Assembly: GCA_017885365.1 (NCBI GenBank)
Contig: JAFNGD010000388.1
Coordinates: forward strand, 1-5,831
Length of the DNA: 5,831 nt
Source: Nitrospirota bacterium
GTDB lineage: Bacteria > Nitrospirota > UBA9217
Direction of reading: 5' to 3'
Part shown: positions 1 to 5,831 of the stretch, one piece after another
Numbering within the stretch: position 1 is the stretch's first letter
How the letters are laid out: every line of letters begins with the position of its first letter
Program-made: the position numbers and the translations under genes
Notes under the pieces: generated by a model
The model's input: only the letters and a program-made list of their open reading frames with translations
Database searches by the model: none
Told to the model about the DNA's origin: nothing

Positions 1-840
1 CAGCGCCTGGATCAGGCCGTCGCGCACCACCCGCGGCTTGGCCGCGTGCGGGTCATGGCAGTAGAAGCAGTTCAGGCCGTGGTTCAGGTCTTTGGCCAGG
101 TCAGGAACGAAGGACTTGCGCGACCACTGCGCCCCCGGTATGGGATCGCCCATATAGGCCCACTTCAGGATCTGGTCCTGGGACTTGCACTGCAGGCAGA
201 CCGGGTTTGCCGCCGCGGCGCCCTGGGTGATGAAGGATTTGTGCACCGTCGCCGTGGGCTGGGTGTCCATGAGGATGTCCCATGCCCTGCCCTTCTCAAG
301 GATGTAGTTCCAGCCGTTCTTGCCCTGGAACCTGCCACCGTAGGCCCGGTCCACCACGTAATGGTCAGGCAGCATGTTCACGTGGCTCCGGGTGAGGTTG
401 TGCTCCTTCGTGAAGCCGTGGCCCGCCATCAGCTTGTCCCAGAAGGGGTTGGGCGAGCGGTTCGTAAGCTGCGATTTCTCGTCCCGCGCCGGCCGGTGCA
501 TGGCCACCTTCATGAAGCTCTCGAACTGCTCCTTGTGGCACTGGCCGCAGGCCTCCCACGACGTGTCCGTCTCCGGCCGCGTGTCCGGGCCGGGGTTCGC
601 CAGATGCTTTGCCAGGCCGCGGTGGCAGTTCACGCAGTTGTTCTTGCTGTGTTTGCCCATGGTGTGGAGCTGCCTGATCGGGTCGTGACAGCCGTAGCAG
701 ACGTCGACCTTGACGTTCGCTTCCTTTGCCGGCTTCTTTGCGCCCTCTGCCTTGTACTGCGCGTCGGCCGTGGTCAGCCATGCTCCCGCGATGACCAACG
801 CCGACAAAAGAATAAGCGCACTGAACATTGTTTTCCGCAT
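1..840 (-). CDS. Octahaem cytochrome c nitrite reductase (TvNiR/ONR type), N-terminal part, cut by window edge
   Basis: Seen: 280 codons read without a stop from the ATG at 840 to base 1, so the C-terminus is missing. Residues 1-27 form a Sec signal peptide: RK at 2-3, a hydrophobic core, and a likely cut after ADA (25-27). Haem sites are CYGCH (48-52), CVNCH (69-73), CGQCH (98-102), CLQCK (215-219) and CFYCH (258-262). Known: a lysine replacing the histidine marks the catalytic haem of ammonia-forming nitrite reductases. In pentahaem NrfA it is the first motif; in octahaem TvNiR/ONR it is the fourth, after a three-haem N-terminal domain, as here. These enzymes reduce nitrite, and hydroxylamine or sulfite in vitro, in the periplasm with six electrons per nitrite. 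K219 would ligate the catalytic haem, and Arg165 in DRAYGGRF is a candidate active-site arginine (inference). The catalytic Tyr and His and haems 6-8 would lie beyond the window; the family is roughly 520-560 residues. The gene is divergent from the kinase operon. Hydroxylamine oxidoreductase is less likely because of CxxCK. The family call is strong; the exact substrate is not proven. Confidence 0.9.
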   Translation of the reverse strand, partial: MRKTMFSALILLSALVIAGAWLTTADAQYKAEGAKKPAKEANVKVDVCYGCHDPIRQLHTMGKHSKNNCVNCHRGLAKHLANPGPDTRPETDTSWEACGQCHKEQFESFMKVAMHRPARDEKSQLTNRSPNPFWDKLMAGHGFTKEHNLTRSHVNMLPDHYVVDRAYGGRFQGKNGWNYILEKGRAWDILMDTQPTATVHKSFITQGAAAANPVCLQCKSQDQILKWAYMGDPIPGAQWSRKSFVPDLAKDLNHGLNCFYCHDPHAAKPRVVRDGLIQAL

Positions 841-846
841 GATCGG

Positions 847-854
847 TCCTCCTT
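847..854 (-). promoter_or_regulatory. Shine-Dalgarno of the octahaem cytochrome gene
   Basis: On the minus strand AAGGAGGA stands six bases before the ATG at 840, close to an ideal ribosome binding site. It fixes the start at the first Met rather than Met5, and the resulting N-terminus is a proper signal peptide. Confidence 0.85.
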
Positions 855-1086
855 CAAGATGAATTGAGGTTCCCGGGAGCAAGACTTCGGCGAGCTCAGT
901 CGTGTCGCCGCAGGGAATCTTCGATCCTCAGGGTGGTCTGTTTATCCTCATCGTTCGCTCCTGGATTCAACCTGCTGTATTCCGCTCATGATCGGGAGCC
1001 CTTCAACTCCTGGGAAGAAATTTTGACAGGATTGTAGAACATGATTTCGGAGCTGGAAGTTATAATAGTAATCATATCACAGCCGC

Positions 1087-1115
1087 TGTTGCGGTATAAT
1101 GAACTATACGCAACA
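1087..1115. repeat. Imperfect inverted repeat, candidate operator or hairpin
   Basis: The arms TGTTGCG (1087-1093) and CGCAACA (1109-1115) are perfect reverse complements 15 bases apart, so their centres are 22 bp apart, about two helical turns. Inside them TATA (1095-1098) and TATA (1105-1108) also pair, giving an 11-bp stem with one bulged G (1094) and a six-base loop. A TATAAT hexamer (1095-1100) lies within the dyad. The position in a divergent promoter region and the spacing fit a dimeric regulator's operator. A transcribed hairpin is the alternative, but no T-tract follows, so it is not a typical terminator. The bound protein cannot be named. Confidence 0.55.
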
Positions 1116-1185
1116 TTCTGCTCCTTGCCTGACCAAGCATTGTTTCATTACAGATTTTAATCATTCTCGTCCCGCATGTTCTTCA

Positions 1186-1194
1186 TGCTACAAT
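1186..1194 (+). promoter_or_regulatory. Candidate extended -10 promoter for the kinase operon
   Basis: TGC followed by TACAAT (1189-1194) matches the extended -10 form TGnTAtaaT with five of six -10 bases. The region where a -35 would sit (about 1164-1171) is poor, which extended -10 promoters tolerate. A start point near 1200 would place the transcript just before the leader ORF and the kinase. A short palindrome GCATG-TTCTT-CATGC (1174-1188) overlaps its upstream edge. This is a prediction by eye only. Confidence 0.35.
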
Positions 1195-1252
1195 AGAATT
1201 GCACAGCAGGAATGCGTTCCGTTTCAAGACTGGATTATTCGAAGGCAATAGA

Positions 1253-1345
1253 ATGAATTTTTCAACTCTCTACGAACAGCTGCAAGCCCGCAGAGAGCTA
1301 TGCCTGCGGTACGCTGCCGTTGCAGCAGCGGGAGGGCCCCGGTGA
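1253..1345 (+). CDS. Possible 30-codon leader ORF overlapping the kinase start
   Basis: An ATG at 1253 is preceded by GAAGG (1241-1245) at seven bases' distance, a usable ribosome binding site. It opens 30 codons, beginning MNFSTLYEQLQARREL and ending AAVAAAGGPR, and stops at TGA 1343-1345. That stop overlaps the preferred GTG start of the kinase (1342-1344) as GTGA, the arrangement commonly seen in translationally coupled genes. It lies in a different frame from the kinase. No family is recognised. It could be a regulatory leader peptide or a coupling device, or it could be chance, since ORFs of this size are frequent in high-GC DNA. Confidence 0.33.
   Translation: MNFSTLYEQLQARRELCLRYAAVAAAGGPR
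1330..1336 (+). promoter_or_regulatory. Shine-Dalgarno deciding the GTG start of the kinase
   Basis: GGGAGGG lies five bases before GTG 1342. The upstream in-frame ATG at 1300 has only a weak AGAGAG-like sequence in front of it and would add 14 residues rich in Cys, Arg and Ser that do not look like a membrane-protein N-terminus. The GTG start is preferred. Confidence 0.7.
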
Positions 1346-4300
1346 ACCTTGCCCAGTGGATAGGGTCCAGCATCACTCGTCGCATCGCTGCAGCAACGGT
1401 CCTGCTGACCATGTCGCTCGTGGTGGTCCTCGGCGTTATTTCCTATCAGAACATGCGCACCTACATCCGGGGAACGATCGACGCCACCCTGCGGGACGAT
1501 GCGGACCACATCGCGCTCCACATCGAGCGGCTCCTGGACGCCATGAACGAAAACGCCGCAGGCCTTGCAGAAAACTCTATCATTGCCAACGCCCTCCATG
1601 ACCCCGAAGGCCGCAGCCGCTACCTCGTCCCGTTCTTCCTGAGCTATCAGCTCCCGGAGCAGGTCCCGTTCACGATCGCCCTGTGCGACCCGAGGGGAGA
1701 GGTCCTCGCCGGTAGTGCGCAGAACTCCTCCTTTCCGTTGTTCCGCAACAAGACCCTCCTCGAACAGGTCATCCGCAGGGGATCTCCGTATGCCGCAATG
1801 CTGCCGGACAAGCAGCAAAACATCCTGCTGATCGCCCACCCGGTCCAGCCACCCGCGTCCACAAGGCCGCAGGGCATGCTGGTCCTCGAGGTCCTGCTCG
1901 ATGACGTCTTCGACCGGGCCTGGCGGTCGGAAGGCGCGCGTCGGAACATGAATGTCTCTCTTCAATGCTGTGATGATACGATCTGGGAGCGCTCGACCTT
2001 CAATGCAAAGGACCCCGTGACCTACGGCCGGCCCCTCCATCACCTGCAACCGCCCCTTGATGTTCTTAAGCTGGCCATCACTGTGAGCGAGCCGGCAGAC
2101 ACGGCGTTCCTGCCGCTGGTGCGACTCACGTCGCACTCTGTTCTCGCGGGAATATTCGCTCTCCTGCTGACCCTCGTACTCGCGCGCTTGCTTGCCGGCA
2201 GGATATCCCGGCCGTTGCGTTCGCTGACCGAGACCGCCAACACCGTGACCAAGAGCGGCTCCCTTGCCGTCACGATCGGGCCGCACGGACCGGACGAGGT
2301 CGGCTCCCTGGGGAAGGCCTTCGGGACGATGCTGTCCCGACTCCGGGAGGCGACCGAAGGGCTCGAACAGCGCGTGCAAGAGCGGACGAAGGACCTCGAG
2401 CATGCCTATGAGGACCTGCAGGCGGAAAAGACCTTTTCCGACTCGGTCATCGACACCCTGCCGGGTGTCTTCTATGTCTATGACGAGCAGGGCCATCTCC
2501 TCCGATGGAACAAGAACAATGAGCGCGTGAGCGGGTATTCTGCCGACGAGCTTTCCCGCATCCACATGAGCCGGCTGGTGCCGCCCGAGGAGCGGGAGCA
2601 GCTCGCGGCGAATATGAGGGAGGTGTTCAGCAAGGGGTACGCCAGTACGGAGGTTTCCATTCTCTCAAAGACCGGCAAGCGGACGCCGTACCTTGTCACC
2701 GGCATCAGGGCCGAGATCGGCGGCCGGTCGTTGTTGATCGGCACGGGCATCGACATCTCGGAGCGCAAGATCGCCGAAGAAGAGTACCGGACCATCCTCA
2801 GGACGGCCATGGACGGTTTCCTCATGATGGACCTGCAGGGGAACATCATCGACGTGAACGATTCGATCTGCAGGCTTCTGGGCTATCAGCGAGACGAGCT
2901 GCTGACGATGTGCGTGTGGGACCTTGAGGCAAAAGAGTCGCCCGAGGAGATTCGGCAACGCATCGAGCGGCTCCTTCGGGACGGTTCGGCCCGGTTCGAG
3001 AGCTCGATGCGCCGCAGGGACGGACGAATCGTCGACCTGGAGGTCAGCATCAACCATTCACCGGACAAGGGCGGGCGGCTGATGGCGTTCCTGCGGGACA
3101 TCACCGAGCGCACACAGGCCCACGAGGCGTTACGGGAGAGCGAGGAGAAGTACCGGGCCCTGATCGAGTCGACAAGCGATTGGATATGGGAGATCGACGG
3201 GAACGGCATCTATATCTACGCAAGCCCCAAGATAACGGACATCCTGGGCTACGAGCCGGCCGAGGTTCTCGGGAAGACCCCCTTTGACCTCATGCCCGCG
3301 AAGGAAGCGGCCCGTCTGCGGCCGCAGGTCATGGCGACCATAGCGGCCCGCGGGATCTTTCAGCGCATCGAGAACATTGCCCTGCACAAGGACGGCCGGC
3401 ACATCATCCTCGAGACGAGCGGCGTCCCGATCTTCGACGAGAGCGGGCAGTGGCAGGGCTATCGGGGGATCGACCGCGATGTTACCGCTCGCAAGGAGGC
3501 TGAGGTCCGCCTGATCAGCAGTGAAGAGCGGTTCCGCGCCATCTTCGAGCGTTCGGGGACCGGCATCACGGTCATTACCATGGACCGGAAGATCCTGCAG
3601 GTGAACGCCGCCTTTGCCTCATTCCTGGGATACACCGAGGACGAGCTGCGGGGCATGAATGTGGCCGACATCAGCTATCCCGATGACGACGCTCTAAACC
3701 TCGACCAATATCGCGGGATGCTGCAGGGCCGATATGACCATTTCCACATGGAGAAGCGCTACTACCGGAAGGACGGGTCCATTGTCTGGGGGCTGCTGAC
3801 CGTCACCCTGATTCACGGAGCGGACGGACGGACGGAGTTCATCGTCGGCATGACCGAGGACATCACCGGCAGGAAGCAGGCCGAGCAGGCGCTGGCGGAC
3901 ATGAACCGCACGCTGCAGGAACGAATCGACGCCGAGGTCGCCAAGAACCGGGAAAAGGACCGCCTTATGATGGTCCAGAGCCGTCAGGCCGCCATGGGCG
4001 AGATGCTCGGGAACATCGCCCACCAGTGGCGCCAGCCGCTGAACATCATGGGGCTCATCATCCAGGACATCCACGACGCGCAGGCCCACGGGCAGCTCAC
4101 GCCGGACTATCTTGAGAAGAGCGTCCGGCGGGGCATGGATGTAATCCAGCACATGTCGCAGACCATCGATGACTTCCGCGGATTTTATCGGAGGGACAAG
4201 GAACAGCAGACCTTCATCCTGAACGAAGTCGTCGACCGCGCCCTCTCGTTCATCGAGGAGGGCTTCCACAACAATCATATCGCCATTGACGTGAAGATGC

Positions 4301-4650
4301 CCGAGGCGGTTGCGGCGACCGGCTATCCCAACGAGTTCGCCCAGGTGCTGCTCAACATCCTGAACAACGCCAAGGACGTCCTGCTGGACCGCAGGGTGCT
4401 TTCACCAAAGCTGGCCATCCGCGTGTTCAGCGACCAGGGGCGGTCCGTCGTGACCATCGCGGACAATGCCGGCGGCATCATGGCAGAGGACCTGGACCGG
4501 GTCTTCGACCCCTTCTTCACGACCAAGGAAGAGGGACAGGGCACCGGCATCGGGCTGTACATGTCGAAGATCATCATTGAACAAAACATGTCGGGCAGAT
4601 TGACCGCGCGGAACATTACCGAGGGTGCCGAGTTCCGGATCGAGGTATAG
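1342..4650 (+). CDS. Membrane sensor histidine kinase: Cache-like sensor, HAMP, four PAS, HQWRQPLN kinase core
   Basis: A 1102-residue hybrid-free histidine kinase; numbering is from the GTG start, and an ATG at 1300 would give 1116. A membrane helix at about 15-34 and a second at about 264-285 enclose a 220-residue extracytoplasmic domain whose layout (long first helix, then a CDPRGEVLAGS strand and a later GMLVLEVLLDD segment) resembles double Cache sensors. HAMP follows (about 283-336, with DEVGSLGKAF at 318-327), then a coiled coil. Four PAS/PAC units lie at about 364-475, 482-592, 603-716 and 730-844, most ending in DIT/DIS-type motifs (DISERK, DITERT, DVTARK, DITGRK). After another coiled coil, the phosphoacceptor is His894 in AHQWRQPLN. 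The ATPase has an N box (N1005-N1009, NILNN), G1 (D1041-G1045, DNAGG), an F box (FDPFFTTK, 1055-1062) and G2 (GTGIGL, 1067-1072), so it looks fully active. It lacks its own receiver, and the regulator gene follows at seven bases. The ligand is unknown; no haem- or flavin-binding signature was recognised in the PAS units. Confidence 0.93.
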   Translation: MNLAQWIGSSITRRIAAATVLLTMSLVVVLGVISYQNMRTYIRGTIDATLRDDADHIALHIERLLDAMNENAAGLAENSIIANALHDPEGRSRYLVPFFLSYQLPEQVPFTIALCDPRGEVLAGSAQNSSFPLFRNKTLLEQVIRRGSPYAAMLPDKQQNILLIAHPVQPPASTRPQGMLVLEVLLDDVFDRAWRSEGARRNMNVSLQCCDDTIWERSTFNAKDPVTYGRPLHHLQPPLDVLKLAITVSEPADTAFLPLVRLTSHSVLAGIFALLLTLVLARLLAGRISRPLRSLTETANTVTKSGSLAVTIGPHGPDEVGSLGKAFGTMLSRLREATEGLEQRVQERTKDLEHAYEDLQAEKTFSDSVIDTLPGVFYVYDEQGHLLRWNKNNERVSGYSADELSRIHMSRLVPPEEREQLAANMREVFSKGYASTEVSILSKTGKRTPYLVTGIRAEIGGRSLLIGTGIDISERKIAEEEYRTILRTAMDGFLMMDLQGNIIDVNDSICRLLGYQRDELLTMCVWDLEAKESPEEIRQRIERLLRDGSARFESSMRRRDGRIVDLEVSINHSPDKGGRLMAFLRDITERTQAHEALRESEEKYRALIESTSDWIWEIDGNGIYIYASPKITDILGYEPAEVLGKTPFDLMPAKEAARLRPQVMATIAARGIFQRIENIALHKDGRHIILETSGVPIFDESGQWQGYRGIDRDVTARKEAEVRLISSEERFRAIFERSGTGITVITMDRKILQVNAAFASFLGYTEDELRGMNVADISYPDDDALNLDQYRGMLQGRYDHFHMEKRYYRKDGSIVWGLLTVTLIHGADGRTEFIVGMTEDITGRKQAEQALADMNRTLQERIDAEVAKNREKDRLMMVQSRQAAMGEMLGNIAHQWRQPLNIMGLIIQDIHDAQAHGQLTPDYLEKSVRRGMDVIQHMSQTIDDFRGFYRRDKEQQTFILNEVVDRALSFIEEGFHNNHIAIDVKMPEAVAATGYPNEFAQVLLNILNNAKDVLLDRRVLSPKLAIRVFSDQGRSVVTIADNAGGIMAEDLDRVFDPFFTTKEEGQGTGIGLYMSKIIIEQNMSGRLTARNITEGAEFRIEV

Positions 4651-4657
4651 GCGAGCC

Positions 4658-5293
4658 ATGGAAAATACCAAGAAAATAGACGTATCGGTCCTCTACGTCG
4701 AGGACGAACCGGTCACCCGGAGCACCATCGCCGCCATCCTGGAGCGGCAGATCACCACCGTGCTTCAGGCGGCCAACGGAAGGGAGGGGCTGGAATCCTT
4801 CAAGGCCCGCCGGCCCGAGGTCGTCGTCACCGACATCCGCATGCCGGTCATGAGCGGGCTCGACATGGCGCGCGAGATCAAGGCAATGGCCCCCCGGACC
4901 CATGTCATCGTCACGACGGCGCACAACGACACGGAGTTCTTCCTCGACGCCATCGATATCGGCATCGACCAGTACGTCCTGAAACCCGTTGATCGGGACC
5001 GGCTCTTTGCCGCCATCAGAAAGTCCCAGGAGGTCCTGAGCCTTGAGCGGACGATCCGGTTCAAGGACGCGGAGCAGAAAAGGCTGATCAAGGAGCTTCA
5101 GGACGCCCTGCAGAACATCAAGACCCTCCAGGGGCTGATCCCCATCTGCGCCTCGTGCAAAAAGATCCGGGACGACAAGGGATATTGGAACCAGATCGAG
5201 GCGTACATCAGCGAACATTCCTCGGCAGAGTTCAGCCACGGCATCTGCCCGGAATGCGCCAAAAAGATCTATCCCGGATATACCAGGGAGTGA
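4658..5293 (+). CDS. Response regulator: receiver domain plus CASC/CPEC putative metal-binding tail
   Basis: A 211-residue protein. The receiver domain (about 8-122) has the acidic pair E15-D16, phosphoacceptor D59 in TDIRMPVMSG, T87 in VTTAH, and K109-P110, so all switch residues are present. A charged helix, probably coiled coil, covers about 124-156. The tail (157-206) contains LIPICASCKKIRDD (160-173), GYWNQIEAYI (175-184), FSHG (192-195) and CPEC (197-200). The four cysteines C164, C167, C197 and C200 could bind one metal ion such as zinc (inference). From memory, near-identical tails occur at the ends of other signalling proteins (PAS proteins, kinases) in Geobacter- and Nitrospira-like bacteria; I know of no defined function. 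There is no DNA-binding domain. ATG 4658 is preferred over an in-frame GTG at 4625, which would overlap the kinase. The seven-base gap indicates co-transcription with the kinase, its likely phosphodonor. Confidence 0.92.
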   Translation: MENTKKIDVSVLYVEDEPVTRSTIAAILERQITTVLQAANGREGLESFKARRPEVVVTDIRMPVMSGLDMAREIKAMAPRTHVIVTTAHNDTEFFLDAIDIGIDQYVLKPVDRDRLFAAIRKSQEVLSLERTIRFKDAEQKRLIKELQDALQNIKTLQGLIPICASCKKIRDDKGYWNQIEAYISEHSSAEFSHGICPECAKKIYPGYTRE

Positions 5294-5393
5294 CCGCATT
5301 TCGGGCTGCTCGCGCCCTTCCGGCCGGCGTGATGTCAGCGGACCGATGGTCCCTTGCGCAGGTCTAATCTTCTCATCGTTCGCATCGTTTGCC

Positions 5394-5423
5394 TTGACAA
5401 AGACCGTCTCCTCGTCATATTAT
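5394..5423 (+). promoter_or_regulatory. Sigma70-type promoter of the ACT-domain gene
   Basis: A perfect -35 TTGACA (5394-5399) is followed after 18 bases by TATTAT (5418-5423), five of six -10 positions. The predicted start is near 5430, giving a leader of about 45 bases before ATG 5476. Two direct copies of CATCGTT (5374-5380 and 5383-5389, nine-base period) lie just upstream of the -35. This is the best promoter match in the window. Confidence 0.7.
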
Positions 5424-5430
5424 TATGCTC

Positions 5431-5465
5431 CCGGGCAGTTCCCGGCGCAGCGGTAGCAAGCTGCG
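5431..5465 (+). promoter_or_regulatory. Two small hairpins in the leader of the ACT-domain gene
   Basis: CCGGG (5431-5435) pairs with CCCGG (5441-5445) across a five-base loop. CGCAGC (5446-5451) pairs with GCTGCG (5460-5465) across eight bases. They are directly adjacent, and the second ends on the first G of the GGGGAGG ribosome binding site (5465-5471). They fill most of the predicted leader. They may stabilise the mRNA or affect ribosome access. No riboswitch class is recognised, and no T-tract marks a terminator. Confidence 0.4.
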
Positions 5466-5475
5466 GGGAGGAACG

Positions 5476-5831
5476 ATGAAGGCTGAGCAGATCTCCATTT
5501 TCCTCGAGAACAAGTCAGGAAGGCTGGCCGAGGTTACGGACATCCTCGCCCGGAACAACATCAATATCCGCGCCCTGTCCCTGGCCGACACAGCCGACTT
5601 CGGCATCTTCCGCCTGATCGTGAACGATCCCGGCCGGGCTACGACGCTCCTCAAGGAAAGCGGGTTCACCGTCGGGAAGAACGAGGTCGTCGCCGTCGTG
5701 GTGCCTGACCGGCCCGGCGGTCTCGCCGGCATCCTGGGGACGCTGCAGGGAAAGAACATCAACGTGGAATACATGTACGCCTTCGTGCAGAAGAGCGAGG
5801 GCAACGCCGTGCTGATCTTCCGCTTCGACGA
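5476..5831 (+). CDS. Tandem ACT-domain protein, C-terminus cut by window edge
   Basis: The ATG at 5476 follows GGGGAGG (5465-5471). The 118 complete codons in the window run to the right edge without a stop. The first ACT domain (about 4-70) opens with [16 protein letters not shown] and contains [12 protein letters not shown]; the second (about 71 onward) repeats the plan with [14 protein letters not shown] (73-86) and [10 protein letters not shown]. The Gly/Leu turn after the first strand (SGRLAE, PGGLAG) is where ACT domains bind small ligands, usually amino acids. No catalytic domain is visible. From memory this matches a family of stand-alone double-ACT proteins of about 140-145 residues, so about 25 residues are probably missing. 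That family is often encoded next to phenylacetate-CoA ligase in Desulfobacterota; that gene, if present, would be beyond the window. The role is probably amino-acid sensing or regulation, but the ligand is unknown. Confidence 0.88.
   Translation, partial: MKAEQISIFLENKSGRLAEVTDILARNNINIRALSLADTADFGIFRLIVNDPGRATTLLKESGFTVGKNEVVAVVVPDRPGGLAGILGTLQGKNINVEYMYAFVQKSEGNAVLIFRFD

Larger units (their letters stand above)
841..1252. other. Divergent intergenic region between the cytochrome and kinase genes
   Basis: No convincing long gene is present on either strand. Bases 841-1020 resemble the leader of the cytochrome gene. There the minus strand has a 6-bp hairpin (888-893 with 905-910, 11-base loop) and only a weak promoter match, TTGAAT (965-970), 18 bases, then GATAAA (941-946). 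Bases about 1020-1270 are clearly richer in A and T than the flanking genes. They contain TTGACA (1023-1028) and two TATAAT hexamers (1061-1066 and 1095-1100), but none are at proper -35/-10 spacing to each other. The second TATAAT overlaps the inverted repeat at 1087-1115. On the minus strand TATAGT (1108-1103) is a possible -10 for the cytochrome gene, but no good -35 accompanies it. I found no clear FNR (TTGAT-N4-ATCAA), CRP or sigma54 (-24/-12) site by eye. Confidence 0.6.

Noticed and set aside
46..867. Long plus-strand open frame of 273 codons over the cytochrome gene
   Set aside because: It is antisense to the multihaem cytochrome, rich in Arg, Val and Leu with no recognisable motif. 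The minus strand has a signal peptide, haem motifs and a strong ribosome site.
934..957. Seven-codon minus-strand ORF (start ATG at 957-955 region reading toward 934) with an upstream GGAG in the cytochrome leader
   Set aside because: It is too short to distinguish from chance, with no coupling to the cytochrome start and no repeat of regulatory codons.
1023..1066. TTGACA (1023-1028) with TATAAT (1061-1066) as a promoter
   Set aside because: The spacing of 32 bases is far outside 16-19, and no acceptable -35 stands at the right distance from that TATAAT.
1191..1254. Direct repeat CAATAGAAT at 1191-1199 and 1246-1254
   Set aside because: A nine-base repeat in an AT-rich stretch of this size is expected by chance fairly often, and there is no supporting symmetry.
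1270..2565. Minus-strand open frame of 431 codons opposite the kinase
   Set aside because: It lies antisense to a clear histidine kinase frame, is full of charged low-information sequence, and shows no domain. This is a typical high-GC codon-bias shadow.
4625..4657. Upstream GTG start for the response regulator
   Set aside because: No ribosome site precedes it, it would overlap the kinase end, and the extra residues are not part of a receiver domain. ATG 4658 is adequate.
4616..5299. Minus-strand open frame of 227 codons opposite the response regulator
   Set aside because: It mirrors the receiver gene codon for codon. The plus frame has all receiver switch residues, and the minus frame has none of any family.
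5303..5352. Possible terminator hairpins after the regulator (GGGC/GCCC at 5303-5317 and GGACC-GAT-GGTCC at 5340-5352)
   Set aside because: The stems are only four and five base pairs and neither is followed by a T-tract, so they do not support an intrinsic terminator.

Overview
This is a high-GC bacterial window with four protein-coding genes, two of them cut by the window edges. The gene set is a multihaem periplasmic nitrite reductase-type cytochrome, a many-PAS sensor kinase, a response regulator with a CxxC/CxxC tail, and a double-ACT protein. That combination suggests an anaerobic or facultative respirer of the Desulfobacterota (Geobacter-like) or Nitrospirota type. This assignment is inference from gene content and protein style; no rRNA or other phylogenetic marker is present.

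Layout. Minus strand, 1-840: the N-terminal 280 codons of a secreted multihaem cytochrome c. Its haem motifs run CxxCH, CxxCH, CxxCH, CxxCK, CxxCH, the order expected for an octahaem nitrite reductase of the TvNiR/ONR type. The start lies at 840 behind a strong Shine-Dalgarno, and the rest of the gene is off the left edge. Region 841-1341 is a divergent intergenic region, AT-richer from about 1020 to 1270. It holds a long imperfect inverted repeat (1087-1115), a candidate extended -10 promoter (1186-1194), and a possible 30-codon leader ORF (1253-1345) whose stop overlaps the start of the next gene.

Plus strand, 1342-4650: a 1102-residue membrane histidine kinase with two membrane segments around a Cache-like sensor domain, then HAMP, four PAS domains, a kinase core with the HQWRQPLN phosphoacceptor box, and an ATPase domain. 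Seven bases later (4658-5293) comes its probable partner, a receiver-domain regulator that ends in a CASC...CPEC tail instead of a DNA-binding domain. After a 182-base gap with a good sigma70-type promoter and two small leader hairpins, a tandem ACT-domain protein begins at 5476 and runs off the right edge.

How they may work together. The kinase and regulator form an evident two-gene operon. Their divergent placement next to the nitrite reductase suggests a role in sensing or adapting to nitrogen oxides or redox state, but the regulator has no visible DNA-binding domain. Direct control of the cytochrome gene is therefore not shown. The ACT gene has its own promoter and looks like an independent unit. 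The most noteworthy items are the octahaem reductase, the 1087-1115 dyad, the overlapping leader ORF, and the receiver fused to a putative metal-binding tail.
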